Positions 59,069 through 64,000 of a stretch of DNA of 64,000 bases are shown here, piece after piece (positions within the stretch are counted from its first letter, which is position 1; the number at the start of each line of letters is the position of its first letter). The stretch comes from Bog-756 sp963701325 (GTDB lineage Bacteria > Actinomycetota > Acidimicrobiia > Acidimicrobiales > RAAP-2). The notes under the pieces were generated by a model that worked only from the letters and a program-made list of their open reading frames with translations, was not told the origin of the DNA and did no database searches. The translations under genes and the position numbers were made by a program. The DNA is taken from assembly GCA_963701325.1 (NCBI GenBank), contig OY969604.1, positions 62,001 through 126,000 of the forward strand, written 5' to 3'.

Positions 59069-61987
59069 ATGCCCGCGACACCGGCATCCACCCCTGCGGT
59101 CCCGGGCGCGTCCCCTGAGCGCCCCCTGCTCCTGCTCGACGGGATGTCCCTCGCTTTCCGGGCCTACTTCGCGCTCCCGCCGACTCTCGTCACCACGTCC
59201 GGTGTGGTGACCAACGCCGTCCACGGTTTCACCTCGATGGTGGTGAACCTCGTGCGCGACCACCGTCCCCGCGGCCTGGCCGTCGCGTTCGACCTCCCCG
59301 GCGAGACCTTCCGGGACGAGATCGTCGACGACTACAAGGCAGGGCGTGACCAGACGCCGGGGGATCTCCTCCCGCAATTCGAGTTGATCCGCGAAGTCCT
59401 CGAGTCCCTGGCCATCCCGGTGATCGAGTGCGAAGGATTCGAAGCCGACGACGTGCTGGCCACGCTGGCCACCGAAGCCCGCGACCGGGGGCACCCGGTC
59501 ATCATCGTGACCGGTGACCGCGATTCGTTCCAACTGGTCGAAGACCCGTATATCCGCGTGCTCTACAACCGCCGAGGGGTCAGCGACTACGCCCTCTACG
59601 ACGAGGCCGGCATCGAGGAGCGGACCGGGGTCACGCCGACCAAGTACCCGTTACTGGCCGCGCTGCGCGGTGACCCGTCGGACAACCTCCCCGGGGTGCC
59701 CGGGGTGGGCGAGAAGACCGCTGCAAAGCTGATCAACCAGTACGGCAGCCTCGACGCCCTCTTCGCAGACCTGGACGCCCTCTCTCCCAAGCTGCGGGCG
59801 AATCTCGCGTCCCACGCGGACCGGGTGCGTTTGAACGCCGAAGTGATCCCGTTGGTGCGCGACGTCCCCCTGGATGTCCATGTCGACCAGTTGACCCTCG
59901 GAGGGTGGGACACCGAGAAGGCCCGCCTCACCTTCGCCGACCTCGAGCTCCGCACGGTGTGGCCCCGGTTCACCGCGGTCATGGCCGACGGCCTCTTTGG
60001 TGACCCGGCTCCCGGGTCCGATCCGGTCGGCCCCGGAGCCGGTAGCGACGGCGGCGGCGACGGCGACGGCGTGAACCAGGGGAGCGAGCGGCCCGGCTGG
60101 CTCGACGTCCCGGAGTGGACGGGGCCACCGGATGCGTCCGCAGCCGTCGCTGCCCTCGAGGTGCTGTTCGAGGCGGCACGCGCTGGCTCCGGCAACGTGG
60201 CCCTCGCTGCTGCGTGGTCGGGCGATCCCGGCCGCTCGGAACTCACTGCACTGGCGTTGGGCGTCGAGACAGCATCGACCGCGGAGGGGGACGGATCCGG
60301 CGACGCGACAGGACCCCCCTCGATCCATCTCGGCCGGTCGGCCGCGGGAGGCGAGTCGCTGCTCGCAGATGAAGGGGTCCTCGCCGCGCTCGCGGCGGGT
60401 TTGGGACCCGACGGGGTGGGCGTCGTGGCGCATGATGCGAAGGAGCTCATGCGGTCACTGCTGCCGCTCGGCGTCGACATCCGGGGGCTCGCCCTCGACA
60501 CGGCCGTCGCCGCCTACCTGCTCGACCCGTCCAACGACCAGTACCGCCTCGCCGACCTGGTCTCCGAGCACCTCGGGGCCGACATGGGGGACGGGGATGG
60601 GGGAGCCGGGCAGGGCAGCTTCGCCCTCGAGCTCGACGAGGGGTCGGGCGACGACGCAGATGCGACCACCCCGCCGGACGCGGCCGCCCTCGCGCTGGTG
60701 CGGGCGGTCGCCGTGCTAGCCAGGCTGCGGCAGCCACTCCTCGCCGAGCTGGCCGCGGTCGAAGAAGAAGCGCTCTTCGTCGACGTTGAGCGCCCGCTGG
60801 TCCGTGTGCTTGCACGGATGGAGGTGGTCGGCGTTCCGGTCGACCGGGAGGTGCTCCGCTCCATCGCGGCGGGACTGGTCGACGAGTGCGGCACGCTCGA
60901 GGCGACCATGCACGAGCTCGCTGGCGGACCGTTCAACGTGAACTCGGTCCCGCAGCTCCGTTCCATCCTCTACGACCAGTTGGGGCTCGCTCCGGTGCGG
61001 AAGACCAAGACCGGTTACTCGACCGACGCCCGGACCCTCGAGCTCCTGCGCGGCCAACATCCGATCATCGAGGTCCTGCTGCGCTACCGCGAAGTCGAGA
61101 AGCTCCGGTCGACCTACGGCGAGAACCTCGCGGACGAGGTGGCGGACGACGGTCGTATCCACGCCACGTTCCGCCAGACCGTTGCCCGCACGGGCAGGCT
61201 CTCCTCGGACCGGCCCAACCTCCACAACATCCCCGTGAGGACCGAGGAGGGCCGGCGGTTCCGCCAGGCGTTCGTGCCGTCTGCCGGCCGACGACTGCTG
61301 GTGGCCGACTACGACCAGATCGAGCTCCGGGCCATCGCCCACCTCTCCGGCGATCCCGGGCTCACCACTGCGTTCGCGGCCGGCGAGGACATCCACCGCA
61401 CGGTCGCCGCGCGGGTCTTCGGGGTCGACCGGGACCAGGTGACCCTGGAGCAACGGTCGACGGCCAAGATGGTGTCCTACGGATTGGCCTACGGCATGGA
61501 GGCCTTCGGCCTCTCGCAGCGGCTGGCGGTGCCGGTGGAGGAGGCCCAGGGGATCCTGACCGCCTTCTTCGAGGCGTTCCCGTCGGTCCACGACTACATG
61601 GACCGCGCTGTGGCCGACGCGCGGGGGAGCGGCTACACGGTGACCGCCTTCGGGCGGCGCCGTCCGTTGCCCGACCTCCACTCGACCAATTTCCAGGTCC
61701 GCCAGGCCGCCGAGCGCCAGGCCAGGAACGCGGGGATCCAGGGATTGGCCGCGGACCTGTTCAAGGTGGCGCTGGTACGACTCGACTCCGGGCTCGAGGC
61801 GGGGGGCCTGGGGTCGGACCTGGTCCTCCAGGTCCACGACGAGGTCCTGGTCGACGTCGAACCCGACGAGGAGGCAGCGGTGGCATCGCTCACCGAGCAG
61901 GCCATGACCGGCGCCGCCGACCTCTCGGTGCCCCTGAAGGTGGCCATGGCGTGGGGTGATTCGTGGGCGGAGGCGAAGGGAGCCTGA
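59069..61987 (+). CDS. polA: DNA polymerase I
   Basis: 972 residues. The 5' nuclease domain comes first (LLLLDGMSLAFRAYFALP, VIIVTGDRDSFQLV, GDPSDNLPGVPGVGEKTA). The middle domain keeps the exonuclease fold (DAKELMRSLLPLG, ALDTAVAAYLLDPSNDQYRL), but the first motif lacks its D-x-E pair, so proofreading is probably absent, as in other actinobacterial enzymes. The polymerase domain has motif A Asp747 in VADYDQIELRAIAHLSGD, motif B RSTAKMVSYGLAYGM and motif C Asp924 in QVHDEVLVDV. Two Gly/Asp-rich linkers lengthen the protein. Confidence 0.96.
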   Translation: MPATPASTPAVPGASPERPLLLLDGMSLAFRAYFALPPTLVTTSGVVTNAVHGFTSMVVNLVRDHRPRGLAVAFDLPGETFRDEIVDDYKAGRDQTPGDLLPQFELIREVLESLAIPVIECEGFEADDVLATLATEARDRGHPVIIVTGDRDSFQLVEDPYIRVLYNRRGVSDYALYDEAGIEERTGVTPTKYPLLAALRGDPSDNLPGVPGVGEKTAAKLINQYGSLDALFADLDALSPKLRANLASHADRVRLNAEVIPLVRDVPLDVHVDQLTLGGWDTEKARLTFADLELRTVWPRFTAVMADGLFGDPAPGSDPVGPGAGSDGGGDGDGVNQGSERPGWLDVPEWTGPPDASAAVAALEVLFEAARAGSGNVALAAAWSGDPGRSELTALALGVETASTAEGDGSGDATGPPSIHLGRSAAGGESLLADEGVLAALAAGLGPDGVGVVAHDAKELMRSLLPLGVDIRGLALDTAVAAYLLDPSNDQYRLADLVSEHLGADMGDGDGGAGQGSFALELDEGSGDDADATTPPDAAALALVRAVAVLARLRQPLLAELAAVEEEALFVDVERPLVRVLARMEVVGVPVDREVLRSIAAGLVDECGTLEATMHELAGGPFNVNSVPQLRSILYDQLGLAPVRKTKTGYSTDARTLELLRGQHPIIEVLLRYREVEKLRSTYGENLADEVADDGRIHATFRQTVARTGRLSSDRPNLHNIPVRTEEGRRFRQAFVPSAGRRLLVADYDQIELRAIAHLSGDPGLTTAFAAGEDIHRTVAARVFGVDRDQVTLEQRSTAKMVSYGLAYGMEAFGLSQRLAVPVEEAQGILTAFFEAFPSVHDYMDRAVADARGSGYTVTAFGRRRPLPDLHSTNFQVRQAAERQARNAGIQGLAADLFKVALVRLDSGLEAGGLGSDLVLQVHDEVLVDVEPDEEAAVASLTEQAMTGAADLSVPLKVAMAWGDSWAEAKGA

Positions 61988-62020
61988 GCGGCGGCCGACC
62001 GGGACGCGGGGCCGGTGGAG

Positions 62021-62026
62021 TAGGAT
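62021..62026 (+). promoter_or_regulatory. TAGGAT -10 box of rpsA
   Basis: The hexamer lies 103 nt before the rpsA ATG, so the transcript would carry a leader of about 95 nt. Confidence 0.35.
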
Positions 62027-62129
62027 TGCTGGCCGGCCACATCGGAGTGGCCCGTGTCTCCACCGCCGTTCCCGCAGGGCGATCCTTCGGGCCCGGTGCA
62101 CCCGTCCGGAAAGCGAGCTACCTACCTTC

Positions 62130-63692
62130 ATGACCGATACCCACGTCGTGCCTGCCGGCACGGATCTGCTGTCCCACGAGGCCATGGGCCACTTCGACGA
62201 CCAGGGGGTCTACATCCCCCGGCCCGTGACCGAGGACGATCTCGACGGTGCATCACTCGAGGATGCGATGGCCGGCACCATCGTCGAGTTCGAGGACGGT
62301 GACCTCGTCGAGGGCACCGTCGTGAAGATCGACCGGGACGAGGTCCTCCTCGACATCGGCTTCAAGTCCGAAGGCGTAATCCCAGTCCGCGAGCTGTCCA
62401 TCCGCAACGACGTCGACCCGTCGGAGATCGTGACGCTGGGGGAGGCGATCGAGGCCCTGGTGCTCCAGAAGGAGGACAAGGAGGGTCGCCTGATCCTCTC
62501 GAAGAAGCGGGCCCAGTACGAGCGCGCCTGGGGCACCATCGAGAAGCTCAAGGAAGCCGATCAGGTGGTCAGCGGCCCGGTCATCGAGGTGGTCAAGGGC
62601 GGACTCATCGTCGACATCGGGCTGCGTGGATTCCTTCCCGCTTCTCTGGTCGAGCTGCGCCGGGTGCGCGAGCTCCAGCCCTACGTGGGCCGGACCATCG
62701 AAGCGAAGATCATCGAGCTGGACCGGAACCGCAACAACGTCGTCCTGTCGCGGCGTGCGTGGTTGGAGGAGACCCAGAAGGAGCAACGGGGGGAGTTCCT
62801 GGTCAACCTCAAGCCGGGCGAGCGCAGGCGGGGTGTGGTTTCCTCGGTGGTCAACTTCGGCGCATTCGTCGACCTTGGTGGCATGGACGGCCTCGTCCAC
62901 GTGTCCGAGCTCTCCTGGAAGCACGTGGACCATCCGTCGTCGGTGGTCTCCGTCGGCGACGAGATCGAGGTCGAGGTCCTCGACGTCGATCTGTCCAAGG
63001 AGCGGATCAGCCTCTCCCTCAAGGCCACCCAGACCGATCCATGGCAGGAGTTCGCGAACTCGCACCAGGTCGGGGAGCTCGTCTACGGACGGATCACCAA
63101 GCTCGTGCCGTTCGGCTCGTTCGTCCAGGTGGGCGATGGCATCGAAGGCCTGGTCCACATCTCGGAGATGGCCGGCCACCACGTCGACCTGCCCGAACAG
63201 GTGGTCACACCAGGCGAGGAGCTGTGGGTCAAGATCATCGACATCGACCTCCAGCGTCGCCGGATCAGCCTCTCGATCAAGCAGGCAGCAGAGGGCGGCG
63301 AGGTGTCCGAGGAGTACCGGGAGGCTTTCGGCGAGCACGCCTATGACGCCGAGGGCAATTACGTCGGACCGTTCGAGTTCACCCCCGAGACCGAGTTCAC
63401 CCCCGAGACCGAGGCGCAGGCCGCCTGGGCCGACTTCGTGGCCGAGCACGGTTCGACCGAAGGCGGTGCCGAGAACCCCGATCCGTCTGCACCGGCCGAG
63501 CTGTCCCCTGTCGCCGAGGTGCCAGCCGCCGAGGCCCCTGCAGTGGAGGCCCCTGTCGCCGAGGTGCCTGCTGCGGAAGCCCCTGTTGTGGAGGCCCCTG
63601 TCGCCGAGGTGCCTGCTGCGGAAGCCCCCGCCGCCGAGACCCCTGTCGCCGAGACCCCTGCACCCGACGCCGACGCGCCGCCGGCCGGCTGA
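62130..63692 (+). CDS. rpsA: Ribosomal protein S1
   Basis: 520 residues. Four S1 RNA-binding domains lie at about 57-127, 144-208, 229-298 and 314-384; the last two have the canonical GAFVDLGGMDGLVHVSEL and GSFVQVGDGIEGLVHISEM. Four domains is normal for actinobacteria. The C-terminal 130 residues are Ala/Pro/Glu-rich and contain three 15-residue repeats. The start ATG 62130 has only a weak, distant purine run, as expected for rpsA leaders. Confidence 0.95.
   Translation: MTDTHVVPAGTDLLSHEAMGHFDDQGVYIPRPVTEDDLDGASLEDAMAGTIVEFEDGDLVEGTVVKIDRDEVLLDIGFKSEGVIPVRELSIRNDVDPSEIVTLGEAIEALVLQKEDKEGRLILSKKRAQYERAWGTIEKLKEADQVVSGPVIEVVKGGLIVDIGLRGFLPASLVELRRVRELQPYVGRTIEAKIIELDRNRNNVVLSRRAWLEETQKEQRGEFLVNLKPGERRRGVVSSVVNFGAFVDLGGMDGLVHVSELSWKHVDHPSSVVSVGDEIEVEVLDVDLSKERISLSLKATQTDPWQEFANSHQVGELVYGRITKLVPFGSFVQVGDGIEGLVHISEMAGHHVDLPEQVVTPGEELWVKIIDIDLQRRRISLSIKQAAEGGEVSEEYREAFGEHAYDAEGNYVGPFEFTPETEFTPETEAQAAWADFVAEHGSTEGGAENPDPSAPAELSPVAEVPAAEAPAVEAPVAEVPAAEAPVVEAPVAEVPAAEAPAAETPVAETPAPDADAPPAG
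63507..63641 (+). repeat. Three 45-bp tandem repeats in the rpsA tail
   Basis: Units at 63507, 63552 and 63597 each encode PVAEVPAAEAP plus four variable residues. They are in frame and end with a degenerate PVAETPAPDAD. Confidence 0.85.
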
Positions 63693-63809
63693 GCATCGAC
63701 CTGGTCCGTGTCCTGTGCCCGGTGCTGACGCCTGGGTGGTGACTACCTGAACCTGCGTTGCGGCGCCGTGCGCCCCGCTCCGCGTCCGGGTCTCAGGGAA
63801 TGGTGCGGA

Positions 63810-64000
63810 TCAACCGGAACCCACCGCGACGTCGGTGGATGCCGGAGCGGCTGATTCGGGGGCTGTCGACCCGTCGAGAGGGAAGTGGCACGCCACCTGG
63901 TGGCCGGGCGCGATCTCGCGCAGGAGCGGCTCTTCTGACGCACAGCGCTCCCGGGCGTATGGGCAGCGTGTCCGGAACCGGCAGCCCGAGGGTGGGTCGA
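63810..64000 (-). CDS. Oligopeptide/dipeptide ABC-transporter ATPase, C-terminal fragment (5' end beyond the window)
   Basis: Only the last 62 codons are inside the window. They read DPPSGCRFRTRCPYARERC, then EIAPGHQVACHFP and a short tail, which is the C-terminal oligopeptide-transporter domain (oligo_HPY) of OppD/OppF/DppD/DppF proteins, with three conserved Cys. Which subunit cannot be told. It converges on rpsA; the 117 bp between hold no convincing terminator. Confidence 0.85.
   Translation of the reverse strand, partial: DPPSGCRFRTRCPYARERCASEEPLLREIAPGHQVACHFPLDGSTAPESAAPASTDVAVGSG

Noticed and set aside
62027..62129. Riboswitch in the rpsA leader
   Set aside because: The leader is about 95 nt but shows no motif of a known riboswitch class; S1 autoregulation would be the simpler reading.

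Overview
The window is about 70% G+C, gene-dense chromosomal DNA from an actinobacterium. Evidence: a mycothiol synthase (mshD), an ANTAR response regulator of the PdtaR type beside polA and rpsA, polyprenol-phosphate-mannose synthase, a menaquinone pathway, and many starts that look leaderless, with a TANNNT -10 box 6-9 nt before the start codon. The gene order hisS-aspS-rarA-alaS-ruvX-mltG-aroE and the his/trp-pdtaR-polA-rpsA block are familiar from Mycobacterium. A separate trpF and the 42-residue GYWLVASDGGIF repeats of the secreted peptidase point away from mycobacteria and streptomycetes, probably to an Acidimicrobiia-like lineage (inference).

Layout. 0-4.4 kb: hisS (3' part), aspS, rarA. 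4.4-7.5 kb: a secreted S53 peptidase with IPT/TIG domains and six tandem 126-bp repeats. 7.6-15.3 kb: two small membrane-associated proteins, alaS, ruvX, mltG, aroE, rodA, a bifunctional-nuclease protein. 15.3-22.7 kb: a second SEDS gene (ftsW-like, minus strand), ppk1 overlapping tail-to-tail a flippase-like UPF0104 gene, an AI-2E-type permease, a mannosyltransferase. 22.8-28.1 kb: alpha/beta hydrolase, menF-menG-MerR regulator (minus), a MaoC dehydratase, a VIT-family iron/manganese transporter. 28.1-39.1 kb: mshD, nth, a small conserved protein, hisD-C-B-H-A-F, a GroES-like gene, hisI, trpE, a ygfZ-like gene. 39.3-49.1 kb: a phosphotransferase, SDR, histidine kinase and response regulator, trpC-F-B-A, an ABC1/UbiB kinase. 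49.2-52.8 kb: fabD-fabG-acpP-fabF (minus). 53.0-56.6 kb: a lower-G+C segment with an APH-family gene, a signal peptidase, tRNA-Leu(CAA) and a small secreted protein. 56.6-64 kb: menC, a coiled-coil protein, pdtaR, polA, rpsA, and the end of an oligopeptide ABC-transporter ATPase gene.

Most genes are housekeeping and work as units: aminoacyl-tRNA synthesis, peptidoglycan synthesis (mltG, rodA, ftsW), histidine and tryptophan synthesis, type II fatty acid synthesis and menaquinone synthesis (menC, menF, menG). At least five genes that should be intact (alaS, mshD twice, a 65-aa protein, trpE, an SDR) are broken by single-base indels. Each can be restored to its normal family length by one-base edits, so I think most are sequence errors.

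I see no clear new defence or mobile system. The least ordinary items are a malonyl-CoA:ACP transacylase carrying a C-terminal barrel-sandwich (lipoyl/biotinyl-like) domain without the modifiable lysine, the repeat-bearing secreted peptidase, a MerR regulator translationally coupled to menaquinone genes, and a palindrome that provides both divergent -10 boxes between mshD and nth.
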